Shown: positions 19,794 through 28,852 of the stretch, in pieces
How positions within the stretch are numbered: position 1 is the first letter of the stretch
Layout of the letters: each line of letters begins with the position of its first letter
NCBI GenBank assembly: GCA_000814665.1
Contig: JWIH01000018.1
Span: forward strand, 1 to 64,000
Source of the DNA: Pseudoalteromonas flavipulchra NCIMB 2033 = ATCC BAA-314
GTDB lineage: Bacteria > Pseudomonadota > Gammaproteobacteria > Enterobacterales > Alteromonadaceae
DNA: 64,000 nt
Direction: 5' to 3'
Notes under the pieces: generated by a model
What the model was told of the DNA's origin: nothing
Seen by the model: the letters and a program-made list of their open reading frames with translations, nothing else
The model's database searches: none
Translations under genes and position numbers: made by a program

Positions 19794-21122
19794 TTACAGA
19801 ATGAAGCGGCTTAAATCTTCATCCTGAACAAGCATGTCTAAATGCTGTTCAACGTAGGCGGCATCAATCGTCAAGGTGTCACCGGCCTTTTCACTGGCAT
19901 CGAATGAAATCTCTTCCATCAATTTTTCCATCACAGTGTGAAGGCGACGCGCACCGATGTTTTCAGTTTTCTCGTTGACCTGATATGCAGCTTCAGCCAG
20001 TTTGGTGATAGCGTCATCGGTAAAGTCGATAGTGACGTCTTCTGTTTTCAGTAGCGCTTGTTGCTGCTCTGTAAGAGATGCATTTGGCTCAGTTAGAATA
20101 CGTTTGAAATCACCCGCTGTCAGTGCTTCTAGTTCAACGCGAATAGGTAAACGACCTTGTAGCTCAGGGATTAAATCCGACGGCTTGGCCATTTGGAACG
20201 CACCTGACGCGATAAATAAAATGTGGTCGGTTTTTACCATACCGTGTTTAGTATTAACGGTTGAACCTTCGATAAGTGGTAGTAAGTCGCGTTGTACACC
20301 TTCACGGCTAACATCTGGGCCAGAAGATTCACCACGCTTACAAATTTTATCGATTTCATCAATAAACACGATACCGTTTTGTTCAACTGACTCAATAGCT
20401 TGCTCCTTAAGCTCTTCTGGATTAACAAGCTTTGCAGCTTCTTCTTCAATCAATAGCTTAAGTGCTTCTTTAATTTTCAGCTTACGGTTCTTTTTCTTGT
20501 CACCCGACATGTTTTGGAACATGCTCTGTAGCTGGCTGGTCATTTCTTCCATACCAGGAGGAGACATGATCTCAACATGAGGCGCAGTTTCTGCGATGTC
20601 GATCTCAATTTCTTTGTCGTCTAACTGACCTTCGCGTAGTTTCTTGCGAAATACTTGACGTGTTGACGAGTTTTCATTTGGCTGAGACTCACCCCAAGCG
20701 TCTTTTGCTGGTGGCAAAAGTGCATCTAAAATACGTTCTTCGGCGGCTTCTTCAGCGCGGAATTTGAATTTCTTGGTTTGCTGTTCACGTGTTAGTTTAA
20801 AAGAAACTTCGACTAGATCACGGATGATGGTTTCAACTTCTTTACCAACATAACCCACTTCGGTGAACTTAGTCGCTTCTACTTTGATAAATGGCGCGTT
20901 AGCAAGCTTTGCTAAACGGCGGGCAATTTCAGTTTTACCCACACCTGTTGGGCCGATCATCAAAATATTCTTTGGTGTAACTTCTGCACGCAGCTCTTCA
21001 TCAAGCTGCATACGACGCCAACGGTTGCGCAGTGCAATCGCGACGGCTTTTTTGGCTTTGTCCTGACCGATAATGTGTTGATCAAGCTCGTGCACAATCT
21101 CTCTTGGAGTCATAGCTGTCAT
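19794..21122 (-). CDS. hslU: HslU ATPase subunit of the HslUV protease
   Basis: This AAA+ unfoldase docks on HslV and feeds it proteins in heat-shock quality control. Walker A is GPTGVGKT (57-64) and Walker B is IVFIDEID near 252-259. [18 protein letters not shown] contains the sensor-2 arginine, and the C-terminal DLSRFIL is the tail that activates HslV. The 442 residues are a full-length match. It starts 11 nt after the hslV stop on the same strand, forming the hslVU operon. Confidence 0.98.
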   Translation of the reverse strand: MTAMTPREIVHELDQHIIGQDKAKKAVAIALRNRWRRMQLDEELRAEVTPKNILMIGPTGVGKTEIARRLAKLANAPFIKVEATKFTEVGYVGKEVETIIRDLVEVSFKLTREQQTKKFKFRAEEAAEERILDALLPPAKDAWGESQPNENSSTRQVFRKKLREGQLDDKEIEIDIAETAPHVEIMSPPGMEEMTSQLQSMFQNMSGDKKKNRKLKIKEALKLLIEEEAAKLVNPEELKEQAIESVEQNGIVFIDEIDKICKRGESSGPDVSREGVQRDLLPLIEGSTVNTKHGMVKTDHILFIASGAFQMAKPSDLIPELQGRLPIRVELEALTAGDFKRILTEPNASLTEQQQALLKTEDVTIDFTDDAITKLAEAAYQVNEKTENIGARRLHTVMEKLMEEISFDASEKAGDTLTIDAAYVEQHLDMLVQDEDLSRFIL

Positions 21123-21133
21123 GACGAGTCCTA

Positions 21134-21652
21134 TTACAATTCTTCGATAGTTTGGAAATTATTGGTAAATACGCAGATATCGCCAGCGATCTTCAGGCTC
21201 TTTTCCACGATTTCTTTCGCACTTAAGTCTGTATTTTCAAGTAGTGCGGTTGCAGCCGCCTGTGCGAAGTTACCACCACTGCCGATAGCAATAAGATCAT
21301 GCTCTGGCTGCACCACATCGCCGTTACCTGTGATGATAAGCGAGGCGGTTTCATCGGCTACCGCAAGTAGGGCTTCAAGCCTTCTTAATGCTCTGTCGGT
21401 ACGCCAGTCTTTTGCCATTTCTACGGCTGCTTTAGTGAGATGGCCTTGGTGCATCTCAAGCTTTGCTTCAAAGCGTTCAAATAATGTAAATGCATCAGCT
21501 GTACCGCCAGCAAAACCTGCCAGTACTTTACCATTGTATAGACGACGTACTTTACGTGCGTTGCCTTTCATAACTGTGTTACCAAGCGAAACTTGGCCAT
21601 CACCGCCGATAACCACTTTGTCATCGCGACGAACACTAACGATGGTAGTCAT
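21134..21652 (-). CDS. hslV: HslV peptidase subunit of the HslUV protease
   Basis: This proteasome-related threonine peptidase forms the double-hexameric core of HslUV. The catalytic N-terminal threonine is T2 of MTTIVSVRR, exposed after methionine removal. GDGQVSLGN and the [12 protein letters not shown] segment are family signatures. Its 172 residues are typical. It is first gene of hslVU, behind a sigma32-like promoter. Confidence 0.98.
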   Translation of the reverse strand: MTTIVSVRRDDKVVIGGDGQVSLGNTVMKGNARKVRRLYNGKVLAGFAGGTADAFTLFERFEAKLEMHQGHLTKAAVEMAKDWRTDRALRRLEALLAVADETASLIITGNGDVVQPEHDLIAIGSGGNFAQAAATALLENTDLSAKEIVEKSLKIAGDICVFTNNFQTIEEL

Positions 21653-21701
21653 AGTAATCCTTATCTGGGCCTGTGCCCGTGTAACTCTAGATTAGTAGGA
21701 A

Positions 21702-21727
21702 ATATGGGTAGACTTATAAAAATCAAG
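21702..21727 (-). promoter_or_regulatory. Sigma32-like heat-shock promoter for hslVU
   Basis: On the minus strand, CTTGATT (21727-21721), a 12-nt spacer and ACCCATAT (21709-21702) resemble the RpoH consensus CTTGAAA and CCCCATNT. The distance to hslV (about 50 nt to the start codon) is appropriate. The -35 region overlaps the last codons of the SPOR-protein gene. Confidence 0.65.
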
Positions 21728-22253
21728 TCCAGCCCCAAATCCCGCAGCCAAATATCCCAACACGCTGCAACTTGTTTTTATCGCTCTCGGCTAAACGCTT
21801 GGTATCGTAGGGACCTAGACGGACACGATACCAGACACCGTTACTCCCTTCGGTACGACGGATCTCCGCGATTAATCCAGCAAACGCAACTTTAGCTTTC
21901 ATGGCTTCGGCTTGGCTATGGGTTCTAAATGAACCACACTGCATTTGATAGGGACCTTTGCTCTCGATCTCTTTAACTTCGACCTTGATTTCATGATTTT
22001 TAATTTCTTCAATGAACTCAGGTGGGCGAGGTTTTGGTTTAATAACCTTCTGCTCGGCAACTGGGTGTGGGTTTTTGGCTTGCTCTACTTCTTTAGGATC
22101 GGCATTGGTTTTTATAAACCAAAGACCGTAGGCAAACCCTCCGATTAGTAGAAATGCAAAAATAGCAGCAATAACAGGAGATTTCGCCGATTTTTCTGGC
22201 TTGTCTTTCCCCTTGCCTTTAGGTTTCTTATTAATGTAATCGTGCTGTGCCAT
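21723..22253 (-). CDS. FtsN-like SPOR-domain protein
   Basis: A 176-residue bitopic protein with a short basic cytoplasmic tail (KKPKGKGKDKPEK), one membrane helix at about 27-47, a charged proline-rich periplasmic linker, and a C-terminal SPOR domain (from about 97; YQMQCGSFRTHSQAEAMKAKVAF). SPOR domains bind glycan strands stripped of stem peptides at the septum. The placement next to priA and hslVU matches ftsN in gammaproteobacteria. It is shorter than E. coli FtsN (319), so I call it FtsN-like. It lies 13 nt after priA on the same strand. Confidence 0.82.
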   Translation of the reverse strand: MAQHDYINKKPKGKGKDKPEKSAKSPVIAAIFAFLLIGGFAYGLWFIKTNADPKEVEQAKNPHPVAEQKVIKPKPRPPEFIEEIKNHEIKVEVKEIESKGPYQMQCGSFRTHSQAEAMKAKVAFAGLIAEIRRTEGSNGVWYRVRLGPYDTKRLAESDKNKLQRVGIFGCGIWGWT

Positions 22254-22266
22254 AGGTTATTTGATT

Positions 22267-24438
22267 TTAATAGCTATCCATTGGATCAACATCTATGCTC
22301 CAGCGTACTCGATTGGCAGACTCATGCGTAGCGATATAGCGCGCAAGTTGCGAAAGGTAGTCCCGCAGCACAGTGCGTTGTTGTGCGTGTATGTGTAATT
22401 GATATCTGAACTTTCCAGCTATTCGTTCAAGTGGTGCTGGAATTGGACCCAGCAATTGTATACCAGGATAGGGGGTAGCTGGAACCAAATCCGACAAAAA
22501 GCGCAATACTGTATTTATATTTGTTGCCTCGGCGCGGATGATAGCTAAGTGTGCGAAGGGGGGAAGCATAGCTTCTTCACGCTCTTGTAAGGCATATCGC
22601 GCGAAGTCGCCATAACCATTATTAATTAAATCTTGCAATAATGGATGTTCTGGAAAATGCGTTTGCAATAACACGGTTCCCGCTTCACCGGCACGTCCGG
22701 CTCGTCCAGCAACTTGCGTAATGAGCTGTGCCATTTGCTCGGTTGCTCTAAAGTCACAAGAGTAAAGTCCTGAGTCCACATCCAAGATAATCACAAGGCT
22801 GACATCGGCAAAGTGGTGGCCCTTGGCAAGCATTTGAGTGCCGACCAGAATTCGCGCGCCACCTTGATTAATTTCTTCAAGGGCGCTTTCAAGGCTGCCC
22901 TTACGGCGCGTAGAATCTCGGTCAATGCGAGTAACGGGAATATCAGTGAAGCGTTCGCTTAAAAAGCCTTCGAGTTGTTCTGTACCAAGCCCTGTGGGCA
23001 TGATTTGGGTGCTGCCGCAATCTGGACACTGTCTCGGTACAAAGTCCTGCTCACCGCAATGGTGACATACCAAGCGGTTCATATTTTTATGGTACGTGGC
23101 GCTGGTAGAGCAATGTTTACAGGTATTAAGCCATCCGCATTCGTGACACATCAATGTTGGTGCAAAACCCCGACGATTTAGAAACACCATAACCTGCTTA
23201 CCGCGAGCGAGTGTTTTTTCCATCCAATGTAAACTCATCGGTGAAAACCCGCCTTGTTCTGGCTGACCTTTCATGTCTACAAGATGAAATTGGTTGTCGT
23301 GCTGGGTCTGCGCTCGTTTACTCAGTGTGACGAGTTGATATTTGTTGGTTATGGCTTTGTGTAATGTTTCTAATGCCGGTGTCGCTGTTCCCAAAAGTAA
23401 AGGGCAGTGTGCCTGATGCGCTCGAAATGCAGCGAGATCTCTGGCGTGATAGCGCAGACCTTCTTGCTGTTTAAACGAGTTGTCATGCTCTTCGTCAACG
23501 ATGATCATGCCGAGATTTTGAAATGGCAAAAAAATGGCCGAGCGAGTACCGATAACCAAGGCGCTCAGACCCTTTTCGGCGCGACGCCAAGTATGTAGGC
23601 GCTCGTTATCGGTTAGATTTGAGTGCCATAAATCAATGGGCAGGTTATTAAAGCGCTTCTTAAAGCGGTTGACTGTTTGTGGTGTGAGTCCAATTTCAGG
23701 CACCAAGATCAGTGCTTGTTTACCCGCTTTTATTATGTTTTCAAGGCTCTGTAAGTAGACTTCGGTTTTACCACTTCCCGTTACACCTTCGATTAAAAAG
23801 GTACGGTAACCGACTTGTGCATTGACGGCGCTGCAAATAGTCGCTTGCTGGTCGTTTAGGCGTGGCTTTTCGCCTAGCTGTAATTCATTTTGCGACCAAT
23901 CGCTATCATGCTCAATAGATTGTGAGATAAGCGCTTTTTCTTCCAATGCTTTAATTGTTTGGCTAGCAAATCCGAGCGCTTTTAGTTCGCTTAATTTTAT
24001 TGCGCCACCTTCATATAATTGAGAAAGCAGTGCTTGTTGCTTTTTGGCTCGCAGTGTTGGTAGTTTCTGCCCTTTTTCCGTTAATCTGACGACAGGGATC
24101 TGAGTTTTATCTGGGCTTCCACCCTCTCTGAGTACTGCCGGTAGTGCTGTGAATAAGGTATCGCCAATTGGATGACAGTAATACTGAGAGACAAAGTGTA
24201 AGAAGCTAAGTTGTGCTTGATTAAAGACTGGGTGCTCGTCCAACACCTCAATAATTTGCTTGAGCTTATCTTTTGGTACATCGGTGTCGTCTTTTTTAGC
24301 AAGCGCAATTGCTGTGCAGCGACGGTTGGCGAAATTGACGGTGACTCTCATTCCTGCTTCAACTTGCATGGTTGGTGCTAGCAAATAGTCGAATGTTCGG
24401 TGCAGTGGCAGCTTTAAAGCTACTTCAAGAATGAGCAT
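22267..24438 (-). CDS. priA: Primosomal protein N' (PriA helicase)
   Basis: This 3'-5' superfamily-2 helicase reloads the replisome at stalled forks. It has an N-terminal DNA-binding region, Walker A GVTGSGKTE (218-226), DEEHD in motif II, GTRSAIFLPF, and the eight-cysteine zinc-binding insertion (MCHECGWLNTCKHC and VCHHCGEQDFVPRQCPDC). The 723-residue length is normal. It begins at ATG 24438, divergent from rpmE, and is probably co-transcribed with the downstream SPOR gene. Confidence 0.97.
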   Translation of the reverse strand: MLILEVALKLPLHRTFDYLLAPTMQVEAGMRVTVNFANRRCTAIALAKKDDTDVPKDKLKQIIEVLDEHPVFNQAQLSFLHFVSQYYCHPIGDTLFTALPAVLREGGSPDKTQIPVVRLTEKGQKLPTLRAKKQQALLSQLYEGGAIKLSELKALGFASQTIKALEEKALISQSIEHDSDWSQNELQLGEKPRLNDQQATICSAVNAQVGYRTFLIEGVTGSGKTEVYLQSLENIIKAGKQALILVPEIGLTPQTVNRFKKRFNNLPIDLWHSNLTDNERLHTWRRAEKGLSALVIGTRSAIFLPFQNLGMIIVDEEHDNSFKQQEGLRYHARDLAAFRAHQAHCPLLLGTATPALETLHKAITNKYQLVTLSKRAQTQHDNQFHLVDMKGQPEQGGFSPMSLHWMEKTLARGKQVMVFLNRRGFAPTLMCHECGWLNTCKHCSTSATYHKNMNRLVCHHCGEQDFVPRQCPDCGSTQIMPTGLGTEQLEGFLSERFTDIPVTRIDRDSTRRKGSLESALEEINQGGARILVGTQMLAKGHHFADVSLVIILDVDSGLYSCDFRATEQMAQLITQVAGRAGRAGEAGTVLLQTHFPEHPLLQDLINNGYGDFARYALQEREEAMLPPFAHLAIIRAEATNINTVLRFLSDLVPATPYPGIQLLGPIPAPLERIAGKFRYQLHIHAQQRTVLRDYLSQLARYIATHESANRVRWSIDVDPMDSY

Positions 24439-24542
24439 GTATTACAATTCCATAAAGTGAGCGCAGTGACGAAGTATATACCTAAGGTGGTACGAATTGA
24501 AAACGTACTCTGCGACGGCGATAAAAAACTCTGAAATATTGC

Positions 24543-24571
24543 TTGTAGATTGTTCAGTTAAGCACTAAAAT
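24543..24571 (+). promoter_or_regulatory. Sigma70-type promoter for rpmE
   Basis: TTGTAG, a 17-nt spacer and TAAAAT form a good -35/-10 pair in the priA-rpmE divergent region, about 80 nt upstream of the rpmE start. The resulting leader of roughly 75 nt could hold a control site, but none is recognisable. Confidence 0.55.
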
Positions 24572-24652
24572 ACGCGTCCACATTTTTGTATAACTACGTA
24601 TGGTGCCAGACTTCGGGTTTGGAGAGCGATACGGCCTTAACTAGAGGTTGCT

Positions 24653-24868
24653 ATGAAAGAAGGTATTCACCCTAATTACGAGACGATCACTGCATCGTGC
24701 TCTTGCGGTAACAAGTTCGAAACTCGTTCAACGCTATGTAAAGATATTCACCTAGACGTATGTTCTGCATGTCACCCGTTCTACACTGGTAAGCAGAAGA
24801 TCCTTGATACAGGTGGCCGTGTAGATCGCTTTAACAAGCGTTTCGGTGCACTTAGCAGCAAGAAGTAA
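24653..24868 (+). CDS. rpmE: 50S ribosomal protein L31 (zinc-binding form)
   Basis: This 71-residue ribosomal protein has the intact zinc ligands C16, C18, C37 and C40 of the C+ form (ASCSCG and [12 protein letters not shown]). The family is thereby distinct from the zinc-independent YkgM type that replaces it under zinc starvation. It begins at ATG 24653, preceded by AGAGG. It is monocistronic, with a strong terminator directly after it. Confidence 0.98.
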   Translation: MKEGIHPNYETITASCSCGNKFETRSTLCKDIHLDVCSACHPFYTGKQKILDTGGRVDRFNKRFGALSSKK

Positions 24869-24885
24869 TCTTGTTGGTCTAGTCG

Positions 24886-24912
24886 AAAAAAGCACCTTAG
24901 GGTGCTTTTTTT
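24886..24912 (+). terminator. Intrinsic terminator of rpmE
   Basis: AGCACC and GGTGCT, extended by A and T tracts to AAAAAAGCACC/GGTGCTTTTTT, followed by further T. It starts 18 nt after the stop codon. Confidence 0.9.
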
Positions 24913-25640
24913 GTGCCTGTTTGAAAATACCTTCCCGATTGATACATCCTATTCTGCATCAACAGACAAACCGTCAGTCATCACGCCTTCATTGTGTCTT
25001 TTATTCTTCTAAAATAGAAAACTTGCCAGTTTGGCAGCAAAACTTTACTGATCTCTTGGGTAGAGTAAAAACTCTATTTAGTAGATAAATACTGAACATT
25101 TACGAGCTTAAGTTGTGAAAATAATCAAAGCTCATATAGTAAATAGTATCAGCTATGAGCACTTTATATAAACTAAAGTCATTATGTTGCGACTAAATGC
25201 GGGTATCTTGACGTTAAAATTAGTTAAGTTTCAATTTTCTTATTGTTTTTATAGTTAGTGTACATCTGTGCTAATTTTCTACATTTTGTGCTGGTTTTAG
25301 CGTCTTGTTTTTTAAGTTTTAGTCACATTATTTGTGAAATATTTCTTAAAATTGAGCTTATCTTCTCGGAAAAGTATAGAAAATACCGTGCTAGTGGATA
25401 GACCTGATTTTACTTGAATAATGAGCAAAACTCGGTATTGTGTGAATACGGTCGATTAACTATATGTCCTATTGACATACCGCGACAGCAAAGCACAAAC
25501 GCTTGTTGAGTGGTTAAATGTCGTCGCTCATATAGTTAATCGCACTGTGTGTTGCTGTAACCAGCATGATAGGTTGCCAACATTCAGAATGCGAACGTTT
25601 ACCACACTCTCACATTAACTTCGTAGGAAAATATCGCGCC
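24913..25640. other. Gene-free 728-bp stretch upstream of the malic enzyme gene
   Basis: This AT-rich interval has no credible ORF: the one longer frame near 24846-25088 mostly overlaps rpmE and its terminator. The main structure is a perfect 14-bp inverted repeat at 25453-25466 and 25529-25542, annotated separately. I see no tRNA, known riboswitch or transposase remnant. The interval is long for the upstream region of a single metabolic gene. Confidence 0.6.
25453..25542. repeat. 14-bp perfect inverted repeat with 62-bp spacer upstream of maeB
   Basis: CGATTAACTATATG at 25453-25466 is the exact reverse complement of CATATAGTTAATCG at 25529-25542. The spacer contains a further GACAT/ATGTC pair (about 25474 and 25518). 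The right arm ends about 100 nt before the maeB start codon. It could be an RNA hairpin, paired regulator sites or the relic ends of a small element. Confidence 0.7.
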
Positions 25641-26882
25641 ATGACAGATTTTCGTCAACAAGCTCTAGATTATCACGAGAAGCCCGTTCCAGGTAAAATC
25701 AGTGTTGAACTCACTAAACCTGCCGAGACCGTAAAAGACTTAGCACTTGCATATAGCCCAGGTGTTGCAGAGCCAGTACGTGAAATCGCGGCTGATCCGG
25801 CGAATGCATACCGTTACACGGGTAAAGGAAATATGGTTGCGGTGATCAGTAATGGTACGGCAATTCTTGGCTTGGGTAATTTAGGTCCTTTGGCGTCAAA
25901 GCCTGTTATGGAAGGTAAGGCGCTATTATTTAAGCGTTTTGCGGGTCTTGATTCAATCGATATCGAAGTTAAGCACAACACCACCGAAGACTTCATCAAT
26001 ACGGTGGCAAATATCGCAGACACATTTGGCGGTATTAACCTTGAAGATATTAAAGCGCCAGAGTGCTTTGAAATTGAGCGCGCGCTAATCGAACGTTGTG
26101 ACGTTCCTGTATTCCATGATGATCAGCACGGCACCGCAATTGTAACCGCTGCGGGTATGCTGAATGCGTTGGAAATCCAAGGTAAAGATATTCATGATGC
26201 GATTATTGTGTGTCTTGGCGCGGGTGCAGCCGCTATCGCTTGTATGGAATTACTGATCAAGTGTGGTGCTCAACGAGAACACATCTATATGCTGGACAGA
26301 AAAGGCGTGATCCATACTCGTCGTGATGACCTAAATGAATATAAAGAGTTGTTTGCAAACAACACGGATAAGCGTACGTTACAAGACGTGATTGCGGATG
26401 CGGACGTATTTGTTGGTGTTTCTGGCCCAGACTTACTTTCTGCTGAAGATCTAAAGTTAATGGCTAACAAGCCAGTGGTATTCGCTTGCTCTAATCCAGA
26501 TCCTGAGATCAGCCCTGAAGTTGCACACGGTGCACGTAATGATTTGATCATGGCGACAGGTCGCTCAGATTATCCAAACCAAGTAAATAACGTGCTGTGT
26601 TTCCCGTTTATCTTCCGTGGTGCGCTTGATGTACGTGCAACTGCTATCAATGACGAGATGAAGATTGCAGCAGTTGAAGCAATTAGAACGATTGCGAAAG
26701 AACCTGTGCCAGCTGAAGTGTTAAAAGCGGCTGATGTGGATAGTCTTGAGTTTGGTCCTGAGTACATTATTCCAAAACCAATGGATCCGCGTTTGCTACC
26801 TCGTATTGCAAAAGCAGTAGCGGTAGCTGCAATTGAATCAGGCGTGGCACAAATCGATATGCCAGCTGGATATATGGAATAA
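25641..26882 (+). CDS. NAD(P)-dependent malic enzyme, short form without PTA domain
   Basis: This enzyme oxidatively decarboxylates malate to pyruvate and CO2, producing NAD(P)H. The 413-residue product has the malic N-terminal domain (LALAYSPGVAEPVREI, then VFHDDQHGTA) and a Rossmann-type C-terminal domain (IVCLGAGAAAIACMELL). It lacks the phosphotransacetylase-like extension of E. coli MaeB (759 residues), a known short architecture. The frame is open to 25566, but ATG 25641 is preceded by TAGGAAA and gives the standard MTDFRQQALDYHE start. Cofactor preference cannot be read reliably. Confidence 0.93.
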   Translation: MTDFRQQALDYHEKPVPGKISVELTKPAETVKDLALAYSPGVAEPVREIAADPANAYRYTGKGNMVAVISNGTAILGLGNLGPLASKPVMEGKALLFKRFAGLDSIDIEVKHNTTEDFINTVANIADTFGGINLEDIKAPECFEIERALIERCDVPVFHDDQHGTAIVTAAGMLNALEIQGKDIHDAIIVCLGAGAAAIACMELLIKCGAQREHIYMLDRKGVIHTRRDDLNEYKELFANNTDKRTLQDVIADADVFVGVSGPDLLSAEDLKLMANKPVVFACSNPDPEISPEVAHGARNDLIMATGRSDYPNQVNNVLCFPFIFRGALDVRATAINDEMKIAAVEAIRTIAKEPVPAEVLKAADVDSLEFGPEYIIPKPMDPRLLPRIAKAVAVAAIESGVAQIDMPAGYME

Positions 26883-26893
26883 TACCATTGGTA
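26883..26893. repeat. TACCA-T-TGGTA palindrome next to the maeB stop
   Basis: Directly after the TAA stop, TACCA and TGGTA face each other across one base; with flanks, TAATACCA and TGGTATTA pair. These are the tips of the terminal repeats of the 160-bp element. It may be a deletion or excision relic, but such a short match could be chance. Confidence 0.3.
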
Positions 26894-26903
26894 TTATCCA
26901 AAT

Positions 26904-26930
26904 AAAAAAGCCTCGATTGAGGCTTTTTTT
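26904..26930. terminator. Bidirectional terminator between maeB and metJ
   Basis: AAAAAAGCCTC, a GATT loop and GAGGCTTTTTT give an 11-bp stem with A and T tracts that can serve both convergent genes. Confidence 0.88.
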
Positions 26931-26962
26931 GTGTCTGTATGTCCACAGAGTAAGAGTAGTTA

Positions 26963-27283
26963 TCACTCTTCGTTTATTTCTGGGATCTCCAAACCGCGCT
27001 CTTCCATTATTTGTCTTACTTCTAACGGAATACGCTCTGGATTATCTTTTCTCAAGTCTTCATCGCTCGGCAGTGGCTGACCTGTGAAGGCATGTAGAAA
27101 CGCCTCACATAAAAGCTCACTGTTCGTGGCATGACGTAAGTTATTCACTTGGCGACGTGTACGCTCATCAGTTAGCACTTTGAGTACATTCAGAGGTATG
27201 CTCACCGTGATCTTTTTTACTTGCTCTGCTTTCTTACCGTGTTCTGCATATGGGTGAATATACTCACCGTTCCATTTTGCCAT
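26963..27283 (-). CDS. metJ: Methionine repressor MetJ
   Basis: This ribbon-helix-helix dimer uses S-adenosylmethionine as corepressor and binds tandem AGACGTCT met boxes. The 106 residues include the DNA-contacting strand [15 protein letters not shown] and the helix region [23 protein letters not shown], nearly canonical. It is divergent from metBL with a met box between, so it likely controls both promoters. Confidence 0.97.
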   Translation of the reverse strand: MAKWNGEYIHPYAEHGKKAEQVKKITVSIPLNVLKVLTDERTRRQVNNLRHATNSELLCEAFLHAFTGQPLPSDEDLRKDNPERIPLEVRQIMEERGLEIPEINEE

Positions 27284-27627
27284 AATTGTGTACTTGCCTC
27301 AGTTACATCAATGCCAATATGACTGGGTTCTGGTCTACATTATTCACTAACCGCATGAATATAGGGATAACCTTACGAATTAAAGATAAATCCCAAACTC
27401 AAATAGATGAATAAACTAATCCGCCATAGCGAGATAGAAGAATCTCTGCCATAGTTTTCAATAACTCAGTCGTATTAGCAACGCCTAGAGTGGCGAAATT
27501 TTATCGGTTTAAAAAAGATAGTCAAATACTAGTTATTTAGCCATTTAGCGGTATAAATGTTTTGACTTCTAGTTTCTGTTGCTCTAACCTTTTAGACGTC
27601 TAAACATCCAACTATCTAGGTGACCTT
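27284..27627. promoter_or_regulatory. metJ-metB divergent control region
   Basis: A 344-bp intergenic stretch carries the promoters of both metJ and metBL. The only clear control element is the met box at 27594-27601. A weaker 8-mer, TGACTTCT at 27563-27570, matches the box at six of eight positions. I see no small ORF or RNA gene in it. Confidence 0.6.
27594..27601. promoter_or_regulatory. Met box (MetJ operator)
   Basis: A perfect AGACGTCT lies 26 nt upstream of the metB start. MetJ binds two or more adjacent boxes cooperatively; the neighbouring 8-mers are degenerate, so the full operator extent is unclear. Confidence 0.8.
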
Positions 27628-28848
27628 ATGAGTCAAGTTAACAAATCGACGGTTGCAGTGCGTCACGGTATAGAAGCTGATAAAGCACATGGGGCAGTAG
27701 TGCCACCGCTTTACCTTTCTACCACCTATTCTTTTGCCGATTTTGATACCAAACGCGACTACGATTATGGCCGCAGTGGTAACTTTAATCGTGATGTGCT
27801 TGCACAGGCACTGACTGAACTTGAAGGTGGTGCTCGTGGCATTATTACCGCCACTGGCATGGCTGCTGTTCACCTAGTAACTCAGCTACTTAACCATGAC
27901 GATACGCTGGTTATTCCACATGACTGTTACGGTGGTAGCTATCGCTTGTTTACATCGCTTGCTAAGCGTGGACTGCTCAAATTAGCCGTGTTGGATCTCA
28001 CGCAACCTGAAAGTCTTGCACAGCTGCAGCAGATCAAACCTAAATTAGTTTGGATTGAAACACCAAGTAACCCAATATTAAGGCTAACGGATATAGAAGC
28101 TGTCGTAAATGCAGCACGCGCTGTGGGGGCTTTGGTCGCCGCCGACAATACCTTCTTGTCTCCTGCACTACAAAACCCCATTGCCTTTGGCGTAGACGTA
28201 GTCGTGCATTCAACTACTAAATATATCAATGGCCATTCTGATGTCGTGGGGGGCGCGGTGATCGCGCGTACGCAGGAGTTGGGTGATGAGTTAGCTTGGT
28301 GGGCGAATAATATCGGTATTACCGGCGCGCCTTTTGATAGTTATCTTACTTTACGTGGACTGCGCACCTTAAACGTGCGTTTACGCCAGCATCAAGAAAA
28401 TGCCCAGCTGATTGCGGAGTATTTAGAAAAGTCCCCGTATGTTAGCCAAGTTTATTACCCAGGCCTTGAGTCGCATCCTCAACACGAACTTGCGAAAAAA
28501 CAACAACTCGGTTTTGGTGGTATGGTGAGCTTTGATATCAAAGGCGATCTGCAAACTTCAGCGAAGTTTTTAACGTCTCTAACGCATTTTTCATTGGCAG
28601 AATCTTTAGGTGGGGTTGAGAGTCTTATTTGCCATCCAGCGACGATGACACACGCAGGTATGGATCCGCAAGCACGTTTAGAAGCGGGAGTGGGCGACAC
28701 GTTAATTCGTATTTCTGTGGGCATTGAAGATGCACAGGATCTCATTGCAGATCTGGAATCGGGATTTGCATGTATTGATGAAAGTCAGGCGAGTGATGAT
28801 GCTAAGTCATTCAAGTTAACGCCTGCACATACAGTAGCGTTGTGGTGA
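27628..28848 (+). CDS. metB: Cystathionine gamma-synthase
   Basis: This PLP enzyme joins O-succinylhomoserine and cysteine into cystathionine in methionine synthesis. The Schiff-base lysine is K198 in HSTTKYINGHSDVVGG, with the Cys/Met-metabolism hallmarks ATGMAAVHLV and DNTFLSPALQNP. Cystathionine gamma-lyases look similar, but position beside metJ and metL under a met box settles the biosynthetic role. It is followed 4 nt later by metL. Confidence 0.94.
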   Translation: MSQVNKSTVAVRHGIEADKAHGAVVPPLYLSTTYSFADFDTKRDYDYGRSGNFNRDVLAQALTELEGGARGIITATGMAAVHLVTQLLNHDDTLVIPHDCYGGSYRLFTSLAKRGLLKLAVLDLTQPESLAQLQQIKPKLVWIETPSNPILRLTDIEAVVNAARAVGALVAADNTFLSPALQNPIAFGVDVVVHSTTKYINGHSDVVGGAVIARTQELGDELAWWANNIGITGAPFDSYLTLRGLRTLNVRLRQHQENAQLIAEYLEKSPYVSQVYYPGLESHPQHELAKKQQLGFGGMVSFDIKGDLQTSAKFLTSLTHFSLAESLGGVESLICHPATMTHAGMDPQARLEAGVGDTLIRISVGIEDAQDLIADLESGFACIDESQASDDAKSFKLTPAHTVALW

Positions 28849-28852
28849 GTAA

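Noticed and set aside
24846..25088. An 80-codon frame after rpmE
   Set aside because: It overlaps the rpmE 3' end and its terminator, has no ribosome site and resembles no protein family.
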